From: Pseudarthrobacter sp. NIBRBAC000502772
GTDB taxonomy: Bacteria > Actinomycetota > Actinomycetes > Actinomycetales > Micrococcaceae
Reading direction: 5' to 3'
DNA length: 64,000 bases
Assembly: GCF_006517235.1 (NCBI RefSeq)
Contig: NZ_CP041188.1
Span: forward strand, 2,666,001 to 2,730,000
Shown here: in pieces, positions 17,777 through 26,557 of the stretch
Numbering within the stretch: position 1 is the stretch's first letter
How the letters are laid out: the number at the start of each line of letters is the position of its first letter
Made by a program: the position numbers and the translations under genes
Notes under the pieces: generated by a model
What the model saw: only the letters and a program-made list of their open reading frames with translations
What the model was told of the DNA's origin: nothing
Database searches by the model: none

Positions 17777-18910
17777 TTAATTCGTTTTGAAGCGTTGGGG
17801 GCGTGCGAAGTCGAGGCCATCGAACGTGCGTTTGCCCAGGGTTTCGTGTGCCGCGATTTCGCCGTAGCCGGTGGCCATTTTGAAGCCGGCGCCGGAGAAG
17901 CCGGTGGCGCAGTAGATCCTGCTCCTTTCGCTGAACCGTCCAAGGAGGGGGTTGCCGTCTTTGGTGTAGAGGTCGGGGAAGGCATCAGAGCGGATGATGT
18001 TGGGGAACAGTCCGGGGAAGAACTCGGTGACCGTCTCCATGGTTTCCGAGATTTCCGCGGATGTTAGTTCCCTGAGGACGGAATCCGGACCGGACGCCCG
18101 TTGCGATCTGCCATCCAGGGTTGCCTTGACGGTGACCCCATCCACCGCGGGGGCCCCGTACATGGAGTGGTCCCCGGAGATCCGGATGAAGATGGGGAAC
18201 TTTTCCGGCGAGAAGTCTGCTGCGTCCCGGGCGACGAACCAGGAAAGATAGTTCCGGCGTGCTTCAGTTGCTGCCTTGAGGTAGTCGGGCATCAGCCGTT
18301 GGGACCAGCCGCCGGAGGAGACGATGACGTTCTCGAAGGTCCAGGCTTTGTTGCCGGAGGTGATGAGGACGCCGTCGGCGGTTTCGGTGATGCTGTCGAT
18401 CGGGGTCTTGGTGTGGATCGTTGCCCCGTTGGCTTCCGCCGCGGCGACCGCCGCCGTGACGGCGCGGTCGGTGCGCAGGGCGCCCGCGTGCGGATCGTAG
18501 ACGGCGATGTCGTCAGGGCGGAGGTTGTGTTGCGGGTACCGTTCGGCCATCTCTTCGCGGCTGAGGATTTCGTGTTCCGCGCCGTTGGTCCTGGTGGTTT
18601 CCAGGAGCTTGGGGATGTAGGGGCCGTCGGCGGTTCCGATGGAGAGTCCGCCGCAGCGGGTCAGGATGTTCTGGCCGGTTTCGGCCTCGAGCTCGGCCCA
18701 GAGATCCCGTGAGCGCTCCAGAATGGGGTAGAAGTCAGGCAATCCGCGGTAGAGCATGCGGAAGAGCCGGGTGTCCCCGCCCACGGCGCTGCGGGCATGG
18801 GCGGGTGCCTGGGCCTCGAATCCGACGACGGAATCGGACAGGCGGGAGGCCTGCCAGAGTGCCATGCTTCCGATGCTGCCCAGGCCGATGACTGCGAGCT
18901 TCCCGTCCAT
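17777..18910 (-). CDS. FAD-dependent amine oxidase, sarcosine oxidase type (copy 3)
   Basis: Protein of 377 residues starting MDGKLAVIGLGSIGSM, with GLGSIG at residues 9-14. The C-terminal GFSGAGF is conserved; the covalent-flavin segment reads FPDLYTKD and lacks Cys. The gene begins two bases after the ATPase stop, as in copy 2. Copies 1 and 3 are especially alike around VVGFEAQ.P.HARSAVGGDTR. It is the last gene of the transporter operon that starts at 21548. Confidence 0.9.
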   Translation of the reverse strand: MDGKLAVIGLGSIGSMALWQASRLSDSVVGFEAQAPAHARSAVGGDTRLFRMLYRGLPDFYPILERSRDLWAELEAETGQNILTRCGGLSIGTADGPYIPKLLETTRTNGAEHEILSREEMAERYPQHNLRPDDIAVYDPHAGALRTDRAVTAAVAAAEANGATIHTKTPIDSITETADGVLITSGNKAWTFENVIVSSGGWSQRLMPDYLKAATEARRNYLSWFVARDAADFSPEKFPIFIRISGDHSMYGAPAVDGVTVKATLDGRSQRASGPDSVLRELTSAEISETMETVTEFFPGLFPNIIRSDAFPDLYTKDGNPLLGRFSERSRIYCATGFSGAGFKMATGYGEIAAHETLGKRTFDGLDFARPQRFKTN

Positions 18911-18912
18911 GG

Positions 18913-19680
18913 TTAGAGCACCTGTTCCAGGAAGGCCTGCGTCCGGCGTTCCTGGGGGTTGGAAAGGACTTCCCGGGCGTCGCCGCGTTCGACGACGTAG
19001 CCGTCGTCCATGAAGATCAGCGAGTCGGCCACTTCGCGGGCGAAGCCCATTTCGTGGGTGACCACCACCATGGTCATGCCCTTCTTGGCGAGGTCCTTCA
19101 TGACGGCGAGGACTTCACCGACTTTTTCCGGGTCCAGGGCGGAGGTGGGTTCGTCGAAGAGCATGATCTCGGGGTCCATCGCGAGGGACCGGGCGATGGC
19201 GACGCGCTGCTGCTGCCCGCCGGAAAGCTGAACCGGGTAGTAGTCCCCGAACCCGGCCAGGCCGACGCTGGCGAGCAGTTCGTGGGCGCGTTTGGCTGAC
19301 TCTTTCTTATCTGCTCGCTTGACCAGGACGGGGCCGGACATGATGTTTTCGTGGGCGGTCATGTTCGGAAAGAGGTTGAACGACTGGAAGACCATGCCGA
19401 CCCTGGTGCGCTGTTCGGCGAGTTTCTTGGGCGGCAGCGCGTGGTAGGCGTTGTCGGTTTCGTAGTAGCCGAAGTCCTCGCCGTTGACTTTCAGGACCCC
19501 TGAGTCGACTGTTTCCAGGCCGTTGATGCAGCGCAGGATAGTGGATTTGCCGGAGCCGCTGGGGCCAATGATGCAGCAGATCTCTCCGCTGGCAATGTCC
19601 AGGTCGATGTCTTTGAGGACTGTTTTGGGTCCGAAGGACTTACGGATTCTCTGGGCAAGAATGGTGCCGTCGTTACTCAT
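18913..19680 (-). CDS. Polar amino acid ABC transporter ATP-binding protein (copy 3)
   Basis: ATPase of 255 residues. Walker A GPSGSGKS, signature [15 protein letters not shown] and Walker [14 protein letters not shown] are all intact. The C-terminus [11 protein letters not shown] is the sequence preserved in the scar at 2006-2083. The start overlaps the permease stop by four bases. Proteins 2 and 3 differ mainly near residues 120-150 and at the C-terminal tail. Confidence 0.95.
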   Translation of the reverse strand: MSNDGTILAQRIRKSFGPKTVLKDIDLDIASGEICCIIGPSGSGKSTILRCINGLETVDSGVLKVNGEDFGYYETDNAYHALPPKKLAEQRTRVGMVFQSFNLFPNMTAHENIMSGPVLVKRADKKESAKRAHELLASVGLAGFGDYYPVQLSGGQQQRVAIARSLAMDPEIMLFDEPTSALDPEKVGEVLAVMKDLAKKGMTMVVVTHEMGFAREVADSLIFMDDGYVVERGDAREVLSNPQERRTQAFLEQVL

Positions 19681-20573
19681 CGGGCGATACCTTCCGGGTC
19701 TGTCAGCACAACGGGTTTCGCCTTCCGGGGGAGGCGGGAGGTTGTGCGGGAGTATTTCTGCTCGAGCTTGGACTGCGGGTAGCTCAGCAGCAGGGTCATC
19801 ACGAGGTACCAGAGGCTGGCAACGAGCAGCAGCGGGATGGTCTCGTAGGTCCGGGCGTAGATGAGCTGGGCGCTTTGGAGCAGTTCGGCAACGCCGAGCA
19901 CGCTGACCAGGGAGGTTCCCTTGAACATTCCGATCACCTGGTTGCCGGTCGCCGGGATGATCGAGGGCATCGCCTGCGGGATGATGACCTTGCGCATCCT
20001 CGTGCCGGAGCTCATGCCCAGGGAGTCGGCGGCCTCGATCTGGCCCTTGCCGACCGAGGAGAACCCGCCGCGGATGATCTCGGCCATATAAGCGGCCTCG
20101 TTCAGGGTCAGGCCAACCAGGGCTGCGGTGATAGGTGCCATCAAGGCGTTCATGTCGATCGCGGTGCCGATGTCGGTGAACGGGATACCGATGAACAGGT
20201 CCGGGTAGAGCGCGGAGATGTTGAACCAGAAGATCAGCTGAACCAGCACCGGGGTGCCACGGAACAAGGTGATGTAGATACCCGCGGCGATGGAAACCGG
20301 CTTCACGTGCGAGGAGCGCATGATTGCCAGGCCCAGCCCCAGCAGCGTTCCCAGGGTCATGCTCGCGACGGTGAGGAAGATTGTGAGCATCAGCCCACGA
20401 AGGATGGATTCATGCGTGAAGTACTGGGCAACCACATCCCACTTGAAGTTGGGGTTGGTCAGGACGGAGACGAGGATCCCGATGCCTGCGAGAATGCTGA
20501 GGACCCATCCCGCGTACTCGGATCGAGTCCGAAGCCGAAGCCGTGGCTTCAGGGCTGCATCAATGCTAGCCAT
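19677..20573 (-). CDS. Polar amino acid ABC transporter permease (copy 3)
   Basis: Membrane protein of 298 residues, start [12 protein letters not shown] at 20573 with GGAAGAGAGG upstream. The coupling motif [20 protein letters not shown] is present. The last third ([20 protein letters not shown] and beyond) is nearly identical to copy 2, while the middle has diverged. Works with the lipoprotein at 20622 and the ATPase at 18913. Confidence 0.93.
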   Translation of the reverse strand: MASIDAALKPRLRLRTRSEYAGWVLSILAGIGILVSVLTNPNFKWDVVAQYFTHESILRGLMLTIFLTVASMTLGTLLGLGLAIMRSSHVKPVSIAAGIYITLFRGTPVLVQLIFWFNISALYPDLFIGIPFTDIGTAIDMNALMAPITAALVGLTLNEAAYMAEIIRGGFSSVGKGQIEAADSLGMSSGTRMRKVIIPQAMPSIIPATGNQVIGMFKGTSLVSVLGVAELLQSAQLIYARTYETIPLLLVASLWYLVMTLLLSYPQSKLEQKYSRTTSRLPRKAKPVVLTDPEGIAR

Positions 20574-20621
20574 CGTTGCCTCTCTTCCTTTGTTAGTTGC
20601 TGTGACCATGGAGGGCCCCCG

Positions 20622-21548
20622 CTAGTTCAGCTTGGCGTCGGTGATGGCCCCGGACTCCAGACCCCAGTTCTCCAGGGACTCCTTGTACTCCGGGGTCTCA
20701 AGGACGGACTGGATCGCTGCCTGCAGGGCCGGGGTCAGCGGCGAGTCTTTCTTCAGGCCTACGGCGGTCACGTCGCTGTTGCCTACGTTGACCCGGCCAA
20801 GCAGGGTGAAGGAACCCGGCTGCTGCTTCTCTGCCCACCCGAGAGCGGTCGTGTCGTAGAGGATGCCGTCGATCCGCTTGGAGTGCAGCTGGGTCAGGGC
20901 GTCCTGGACGTTGGGCAGCGTCACGGCGTTGATCGCCGGCTGTCCCTTGGAGGTGCAGGTCTGCTCGCTCAGGGCCGGAAGGCGCTTGAGCTGGCCGGTC
21001 GAGCCCTGGGTGACGGCGATGTTCTTCCCGCACAGGGTCTCGACGGTGAGGTTCAGCGGGTTCCCGGCGGCCGCGGCCACGGAGGTGCCGGCCTGGAAGT
21101 AATCGATCATGTCCAGGACCTTGAGCCGCTCTTCGGTCTTGGCCATGGTCGTGGCGGTGAAGTCGAACCGGCCACCGTCCAGGCCCGGGACGATCGTATC
21201 GAACTTGGTGTCCACGAACTTCAGCTTCAGGTCAAGCTTCTTCGCAACGAGCCGGGCGATGTCCGGGTTGAGCCCGATCGCGGTGGTGTTGTCCTCCGCG
21301 AGGAAGGTCGTGGGCGGGTAGTGCAGGTCCATGGCGACCGTGAGCTCGCCCTTGTCCTTGTAGGACTGTGGCAGCAGTGCCACGGCAGCCGCGTCAGCCT
21401 GGACGCCCTCGGAGATGTCGGTGGTGTTGTTGGTCTTTGACTTTTCCTCGGATGCCGGAGTGCCGGTGGCCGCGCCGCCACAGGCGCTCAGTGCCAATAC
21501 GATTGCGAGCCCTGCGGCTGCGGTCTGAACTTTGTTGATGGTCTTCAT
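20622..21548 (-). CDS. Polar amino acid ABC transporter substrate-binding lipoprotein (copy 3)
   Basis: Family 3 binding protein of 308 residues. The signal peptide starts MKTINKVQTAAAGLAIVLAL and the lipobox is LSAC. GGGAAG precedes the ATG at 21548; the longer frame upstream is not supported. The mature part shares FDFTATTMAKTEERLKVLDM and SKRIDGILYDTT with copy 2. The first codons and upstream region are the ones kept in the deletion scar at 2006-2083, so the lost transporter was closer to this copy. Confidence 0.93.
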   Translation of the reverse strand: MKTINKVQTAAAGLAIVLALSACGGAATGTPASEEKSKTNNTTDISEGVQADAAAVALLPQSYKDKGELTVAMDLHYPPTTFLAEDNTTAIGLNPDIARLVAKKLDLKLKFVDTKFDTIVPGLDGGRFDFTATTMAKTEERLKVLDMIDYFQAGTSVAAAAGNPLNLTVETLCGKNIAVTQGSTGQLKRLPALSEQTCTSKGQPAINAVTLPNVQDALTQLHSKRIDGILYDTTALGWAEKQQPGSFTLLGRVNVGNSDVTAVGLKKDSPLTPALQAAIQSVLETPEYKESLENWGLESGAITDAKLN

Positions 21549-21679
21549 GGTGCTTCCCTTCGAAATGGTTTCAGCTGTTGTTGATTTGCTGAGATGGGGG
21601 CAGTCTTGGTGTTGCTTCCATGCGGTTGTGATCAGGATCTCTTTCCGCATCTACAGCAATGCAACAGCCCAAATCGCCG

Positions 21680-21691
21680 ATTGTCAACAAT
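21680..21691. promoter_or_regulatory. GntR-type operator, transporter side of divergent promoter
   Basis: ATTGTCAACAAT is a close palindrome, 132 bases upstream of the binding-protein ATG at 21548. TTGACGATAA follows and partly extends it. It shares a 359-bp divergent gap with the operator at 21754. Confidence 0.75.
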
Positions 21692-21753
21692 TGACGATAA
21701 ATAAATCGAGTATATTTCGGCCCCGATCTTGTTGCGAAAGAATCTCACTAAGA

Positions 21754-21771
21754 ACTGTTGACAATCTACAA
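21754..21771 (+). promoter_or_regulatory. GntR-type operator with adjacent -10-like element, HAD operon side
   Basis: ACTGTTGACAAT (21754-21765) has one mismatch to the perfect palindrome and is followed by C-TACAAT, a -10-like hexamer. It lies about 140 bases before the HAD gene at 21908. No other gene was seen in the 359-bp divergent gap 21549-21907. Confidence 0.7.
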
Positions 21772-21907
21772 TCAGCGGATCTAGAGTCGAGGAAAGCGGG
21801 AACAGGAGCTCTGATGAACCCTCAGGAACCCGCTGGCGCAGACCAAAGGAAGGCGGCAGGCCACAGATCCGGGCCTCCCGTTCAAGACCCAACGAAACGG
21901 ACGAATC

Positions 21908-22579
21908 ATGGCAGACTCCAACCGGCCGAAGTACATCTCTTTTGATATCTACGGCACTCTCATCAACTTCGACATTGATCCCACCACGCGTCGCCTGCTC
22001 GATGGCCGCATCTCAGAGGAGCAGTGGCCTACCTTCAAGAAGCAGTTCCGCGGTTACCGGTTCGACGAGGTCTGCGGCGACTACAAGCCCTACGAGGCGA
22101 TCCTCCAGGATTCCTTTGACCGCGTGTGCAAGCGCTGGGGCATTGGGCCGACCGAAGGCGCCGGCGCAGCGTTCGCCGAGGCTGTGCGCGGCTGGGTTGC
22201 CCACGAGGACGTGCCGGCTCCGCTGAAGCTCATGGGTGACAACTACAAGCTGGTGGCTCTGTCCAACGCGGACACCAGTTTCCTGGACATCAGCATTCCC
22301 AAGCTCGGCGCGGACTTCCACGCCGTTTACACTGCTGAGCAGGCCCAGGCCTACAAGCCGCGCTACCAGGCGTTTGAGTACATGCTGGACACGCTGAACG
22401 CCAAGCCGGAGGACTTCCTGCACGTCTCCTCGCACACCCGCTACGACATGCATCCGATGCACGACATGGGCTTCCGGAACCTCTGGATGCTGGACCGTGG
22501 CTATGACCCCATTGGCGAGGGCTACGACCTCAACACTGTTAAGTCCCTGGACGAGATCAACAAGCACCTCGGTCTCTAA
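21908..22579 (+). CDS. HAD-superfamily hydrolase, haloacid-dehalogenase-like (type II)
   Basis: Protein of 223 residues. Motif I is FDIYGTL near residues 12-18, motif II is ALSNAD and the motif III Lys is in AYKPRYQAFEYM. The SSN triad of L-2-haloacid dehalogenase reads VSSHTRYD here, so the halide-pocket Asn is His. A dehalogenase name should be used with care; phosphatase or another hydrolysis is possible. It opens the plus-strand eight-gene operon and is a paralogue of the protein at 6122, which opens the other operon. Confidence 0.83.
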   Translation: MADSNRPKYISFDIYGTLINFDIDPTTRRLLDGRISEEQWPTFKKQFRGYRFDEVCGDYKPYEAILQDSFDRVCKRWGIGPTEGAGAAFAEAVRGWVAHEDVPAPLKLMGDNYKLVALSNADTSFLDISIPKLGADFHAVYTAEQAQAYKPRYQAFEYMLDTLNAKPEDFLHVSSHTRYDMHPMHDMGFRNLWMLDRGYDPIGEGYDLNTVKSLDEINKHLGL

Positions 22580-22605
22580 CCGACTTCGAGGCGAAAGGTC
22601 AACCC

Positions 22606-23883
22606 GTGAAACTCATTCCTTACTGGCTGGACACAGCCGAAGCATCCGGAGACTACCGGCAGACTCCGGTACCGGAGAACGTCGATGTGGCAATCATCGG
22701 CGCCGGATTTACGGGGCTGTCCGCAGCCCTTGAATTTGCCAAGCAGGGCGCCAGCGTTGCCGTCTTCGAACGCCACACCGTCGGGTGGGGCGCGTCGGGC
22801 CGTAACGGGGGAATGGCGACGACCGGGTTGGCCATCAGCTTCAGCACCGCGGTCAAGCGCTACGGCGCCACCCGCGCGGTGGAGATGTTCCAGGAATACA
22901 ACGACGCTATCGACACCATCGAGAAGCTGGTGCATGAGAACGGCATCGACTGCGATTACAACCGGCACGGAAAGCTCTCGCTGGCGTTCCATAAGTCCCA
23001 CTACGAGGGCTTCCTGAAGTCGCAGGAGAAGCTGGCCACCCTGGCCAACCACCATGTCACTGTTATCCCGAAGTCCGAGATCCATAGTGAAATCGGCACG
23101 GACTTCTACCAGGGCGCGATGGTTGATCCGCTCGGGGCCGGTCTGCACGTGGGCAAGTTCGTGCACGGCTTGGCGGGAGTGGCTGTTGCCGCCGGCGCTG
23201 ATATCTGCGAGAACGCTGCGGTGACCGAGCTGAAGAAGGTCTCCGGTACCGTGCACGACGTGCACACCACCCGGGGCATCACCCGGGCCAAGCAGGTCCT
23301 GGTCGCTACCAGCGGCTACACCGGCAACGTCACGCCGTGGCTGCAGCGCCGTGTGATCCCGGTTGGCAGCTTCATCATTGTCACTGACCCGCTGCCCGAA
23401 GACGTGGTCAACCGGATCCTGCCCAACCGGCGCCAGGCCTCGGACAGCAAGATGCTGACCTACTACTTCCGGATCACCCCGGACAACAGGCTCCTCTTCG
23501 GCGGCCGGGCCCGTTTTGCCCTGTCCAGCCCGGACTCGGACGTCAAAAGCGCCGAGATCCTGCGCAAGGCCATGCTCGAGCTCTTCCCGTACCTGTCCAA
23601 CGCCAAGGTGGACTACATCTGGGGCGGCCTGGTGGACCTTTCGATGGACCAGATGGTCCACGCCGGCGTCCACGACGGACTCTACTACTCCCTCTGCTAC
23701 AGCGGACACGGTGTCCAGATGGCAGCGCACATGGGTAAGCGGATGGCCCACTACATGGCCGGCGACAAGAGCGCCAATGTCTGGGAAGACCTGAAGAACC
23801 CGCCCGTCCCGGGCCACTTCGGTCCGCCCTGGTTCCTGCCCTTCATCGGCGCAGCGGCAAAAATCATCGACCGCGTCAAATAG
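22606..23883 (+). CDS. FAD-dependent oxidoreductase, PuuB-like DAO family
   Basis: Flavoprotein of 425 residues. The FAD motif GAGFTG is near residues 32-37, followed by VFERHTVGWGASGRNGGM. The C-terminal YSGHGVQMA is the second cofactor segment. The start is GTG at 22606 with AAAGG upstream, 26 bases after the HAD stop. Related enzymes oxidise gamma-glutamylputrescine or other amines to aldehydes. The next gene is an aldehyde dehydrogenase, which fits that order. Confidence 0.86.
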   Translation: MKLIPYWLDTAEASGDYRQTPVPENVDVAIIGAGFTGLSAALEFAKQGASVAVFERHTVGWGASGRNGGMATTGLAISFSTAVKRYGATRAVEMFQEYNDAIDTIEKLVHENGIDCDYNRHGKLSLAFHKSHYEGFLKSQEKLATLANHHVTVIPKSEIHSEIGTDFYQGAMVDPLGAGLHVGKFVHGLAGVAVAAGADICENAAVTELKKVSGTVHDVHTTRGITRAKQVLVATSGYTGNVTPWLQRRVIPVGSFIIVTDPLPEDVVNRILPNRRQASDSKMLTYYFRITPDNRLLFGGRARFALSSPDSDVKSAEILRKAMLELFPYLSNAKVDYIWGGLVDLSMDQMVHAGVHDGLYYSLCYSGHGVQMAAHMGKRMAHYMAGDKSANVWEDLKNPPVPGHFGPPWFLPFIGAAAKIIDRVK

Positions 23884-23900
23884 GCAGGATAAGGGTTCAC

Positions 23901-25451
23901 ATGCTTTCATCAACGACCGCGGCTCAAGCGCGCCCGAAAACAGCTGAGGAAACAGGATATGGCCGGACAAACGTGGCCAACCTTCCCGGCGGTGCCTTTT
24001 TCGAAGGCCAGTGGCAAACCACCGACATGACCCTGGAAATACGGGATCCTGAAGATGGCATCCTGCTGGGCCGAGTATGCACCTCTACACCGCAGGACGT
24101 GCGGCGCGCGATCGCGCACATTCATCGCCACCTCCAGACTGACAACTGGCCTCTGCGTTCACGCCGCATGGCGCTGGAGAATGCTGTGCAGCTTCTGGGC
24201 GAACAGTCTGAGCGGTTCTCGAAGATCATTGCCGCGGAAAGCAGCAAAACGATCGTCGAGGCGGAGCGTGAGGTGCGGCGTTGCATGGAAACCCTCAGGC
24301 TTTCTGCCGCCGCTTCCAGCGAGCTCACGGGGGAGACGCTGGGTTTTGATGACAGCATGGCCGGCGGTAACAAGATCGGCTGGTACAGCCGTAAGCCGGT
24401 GGGGATCGTCGCGGCGATCACGCCGTTCAATGATCCCCTGAACCTCGTGGCACACAAGCTTGGTCCGGCCATCATCGGAGGCAACGGCGTCGTGCTTAAG
24501 CCTTCCGGCCGGACCCCGCTGTCCGGGCTGGCACTGGTCCAGCTCCTGGTCGAAGCGGGTGTCCCGTCGGGACGTCTCGCCGCGATCGTGGCCGGTCCGG
24601 GCGTTTCCGAAGCGCTGGTGACGGATCCGCAGGTGGACCTGATCTCCTTCACCGGCGGTCCCCAGACGGCGGACCGTATTGCCGCCGCGGCAGGTGCCAA
24701 GAAGATCATCTCCGAACTCGGCGGCAATAACGCCACGATTGTCTGCCCGGACGCTGACGCTGTCCAGGCAGCCGAGGCGATTGTGGCCGGAGCGTTCGGT
24801 GTGGCAGGGCAGAACTGCCTGTCCGTGCAGCGCGTCTACGTCCACATCTCGCTCTTCGAGCAAGTCCTCGAACGCGTCACCGCCGGCACCAAGGCACTCA
24901 GGACCGGGTCGAAGCTCGACCGGAACACCGACGTCGGGCCTCTCATTTCGGAGGACGAGGCCCGGCGGGTCGAGGAATGGGTGGAGGAGGCGAAGGCTGC
25001 GGGCGCCGCCGTACACGCCGGAGGCAAGCGCAGAAACGCCTACTACGAACCCACGGTCCTGGCCGACGTGCCCTCGGAATGCCGGGTGATCCGGGAGGAA
25101 GTGTTCGGGCCCGTAGTCAGCATCCTGCCGTTCATTGAAGCCCAGGACGCCATTTTTGCGGCGAACAGCTCCGATTACGGTCTCCAGGCAGGTATCTTCA
25201 CACAATCCATCGACCTTGCCTTGGCCATCGCTGACCGGTTGCACGTAGGCGCCGTTGTCATCAATGAAACCAGCGACGTGCGGATCGATTCCATGCCATT
25301 TGGTGGTTTCAAGAAATCCGGTGTGGGCAGGGAAGGCGTCAAGCACGCCGTCCGTGAGATGACCGAACCCAAGAGCACCATCATCAAACTGGTGGAGCCA
25401 GCTACGCGGTGGCACCAGCTGACGGGCACCATGGAAGGGAGTGCATCATGA
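23901..25451 (+). CDS. NAD-dependent aldehyde dehydrogenase
   Basis: Protein of 516 residues. The catalytic Cys is in GQNCLSVQRVY and the Glu in ISELGGNNATIV. The C-terminal FGGFKKSGVGREG is typical of the superfamily. It follows the FAD oxidase by 17 bases and its TGA overlaps the next ATG by four bases. Its likely job is oxidation of the aldehyde made by the oxidase. The N-terminal 40 residues are not conserved and a later start cannot be excluded. Confidence 0.9.
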   Translation: MLSSTTAAQARPKTAEETGYGRTNVANLPGGAFFEGQWQTTDMTLEIRDPEDGILLGRVCTSTPQDVRRAIAHIHRHLQTDNWPLRSRRMALENAVQLLGEQSERFSKIIAAESSKTIVEAEREVRRCMETLRLSAAASSELTGETLGFDDSMAGGNKIGWYSRKPVGIVAAITPFNDPLNLVAHKLGPAIIGGNGVVLKPSGRTPLSGLALVQLLVEAGVPSGRLAAIVAGPGVSEALVTDPQVDLISFTGGPQTADRIAAAAGAKKIISELGGNNATIVCPDADAVQAAEAIVAGAFGVAGQNCLSVQRVYVHISLFEQVLERVTAGTKALRTGSKLDRNTDVGPLISEDEARRVEEWVEEAKAAGAAVHAGGKRRNAYYEPTVLADVPSECRVIREEVFGPVVSILPFIEAQDAIFAANSSDYGLQAGIFTQSIDLALAIADRLHVGAVVINETSDVRIDSMPFGGFKKSGVGREGVKHAVREMTEPKSTIIKLVEPATRWHQLTGTMEGSAS

Positions 25452-26557
25452 GCACCCACAAAATCGCGGTCATCGCAGGTGACGGGATCGGGAAGGAAGT
25501 AGTCCCGGCAGCGATCGAATGCCTTGAGCGGATTGCGCTGATCCATGCCCTCAACCTGGAGTTCACCTATTTCGACTGGGGATCCGACTATTATGGCCGC
25601 CACGGACGGATGATGCCCGTTGACGGCCTTGAGCAGCTCGCCAAGCACGACGCCATCTTCCTGGGCGCCGTCGGCTCACCGGAAGTTCCGGACACGGAAT
25701 CGCTCTGGGGGTTGCTGATCCCCATCCGCCGGGAGTTTCAGCAGTACATCAACCTCCGGCCCGTTAAGACGCTCGACGGCGTGACCTCGCCCCTTGCGGC
25801 CGGGCACCCGGTCGATCTGCTCATCGTCCGGGAAAACAATGAAGGGGAGTATTCCGAAATCGGCGGCCGGATGTACCGTGGCCTGCCCGAGGAAAGTGCC
25901 ATGCAGACCACGGTCTTTACCCGTTTGGGCGTCCTGCGGGCAGCCCACTATGCGGCGCGACTGGCCGCAACGAGGCGCGGGCAGCTTACCTCGGCCACCA
26001 AGAGCAACGGCATCGTACACACCATGCCCTTCTGGGACGAGGTCGTTGCCGAGACGGTGCGGGAATATCCGGGCGTCACCCTGACGAGCGAACTGGTGGA
26101 TGCACTCGCCGCGCACCTTGTCCTGAAGCCCTGGACCTTGGACGTTATTGTCGCCTCCAACCTGTTCGGCGACATCCTCTCGGACCTCGGCAGTGCCGTG
26201 ACAGGCTCCATCGGACTGGCTCCCAGCGCAAACCTGAACCCGGAGGGCGACTACCCGTCCCTCTTCGAACCCGTTCACGGCTCAGCGCCCGACATCGCCG
26301 GAAAGGGCCTGGCAAACCCGGTAGGGCAGATCTGGTCCGGCGCGATGATGCTGGAGCACCTCGGACACCCCGAGGCAGCGGACCACCTCCAGGCCGCCTT
26401 CGAGTCGGCCCTCCGGGAGGGACTCGGCACCCGCGACGTCGGAGGCACTTCGTCGACGTCCGAATTCACTGCCGCAGTCCTGGCCGCGATCGACGTCATC
26501 GACGAGATTGGCGCAAGCACGGCAAGCAGGCCGGCGGCAGCACCGGCGTCGTCATGA
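25448..26557 (+). CDS. Isocitrate/isopropylmalate-family dehydrogenase, D-malate or tartrate dehydrogenase-like
   Basis: Protein of 369 residues starting MSTHKIAVIAGDGIGKEVVP. The substrate-binding segment VRENNEGEYSEIGGR and the metal-binding region SNLFGDILSDLGSAVTGS resemble tartrate dehydrogenase/decarboxylase and D-malate dehydrogenase (DmlA/TtuC) more than leucine-pathway LeuB. It would oxidatively decarboxylate a 2-hydroxy diacid. The start overlaps the aldehyde dehydrogenase stop, so the long upstream frame was rejected. Confidence 0.86.
   Translation: MSTHKIAVIAGDGIGKEVVPAAIECLERIALIHALNLEFTYFDWGSDYYGRHGRMMPVDGLEQLAKHDAIFLGAVGSPEVPDTESLWGLLIPIRREFQQYINLRPVKTLDGVTSPLAAGHPVDLLIVRENNEGEYSEIGGRMYRGLPEESAMQTTVFTRLGVLRAAHYAARLAATRRGQLTSATKSNGIVHTMPFWDEVVAETVREYPGVTLTSELVDALAAHLVLKPWTLDVIVASNLFGDILSDLGSAVTGSIGLAPSANLNPEGDYPSLFEPVHGSAPDIAGKGLANPVGQIWSGAMMLEHLGHPEAADHLQAAFESALREGLGTRDVGGTSSTSEFTAAVLAAIDVIDEIGASTASRPAAAPASS

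Larger units (their letters stand above)
17777..21548 (-). repeat. Module copy 3: ABC transporter and FAD amine oxidase
   Basis: Second intact copy of the transporter-oxidase block, in the same order and with the same junctions as 10287-14046. Here the regulator is displaced to 14226 by an inserted aminotransferase and aldehyde dehydrogenase pair. See the block at 9472-14046 for nucleotide similarity. Confidence 0.85.

Noticed and set aside
19875..21440. Plus-strand frame of 521 codons over the permease and binding-protein genes
   Set aside because: Spans two real genes and their gap in antisense; no recognisable protein.
834..21548. Nicotine-pathway (methylaminobutyrate) interpretation of the oxidase, GabT and GabD set
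   Set aside because: The known methylaminobutyrate oxidase is much longer with a folate domain; nothing here matches it, so no substrate is claimed.
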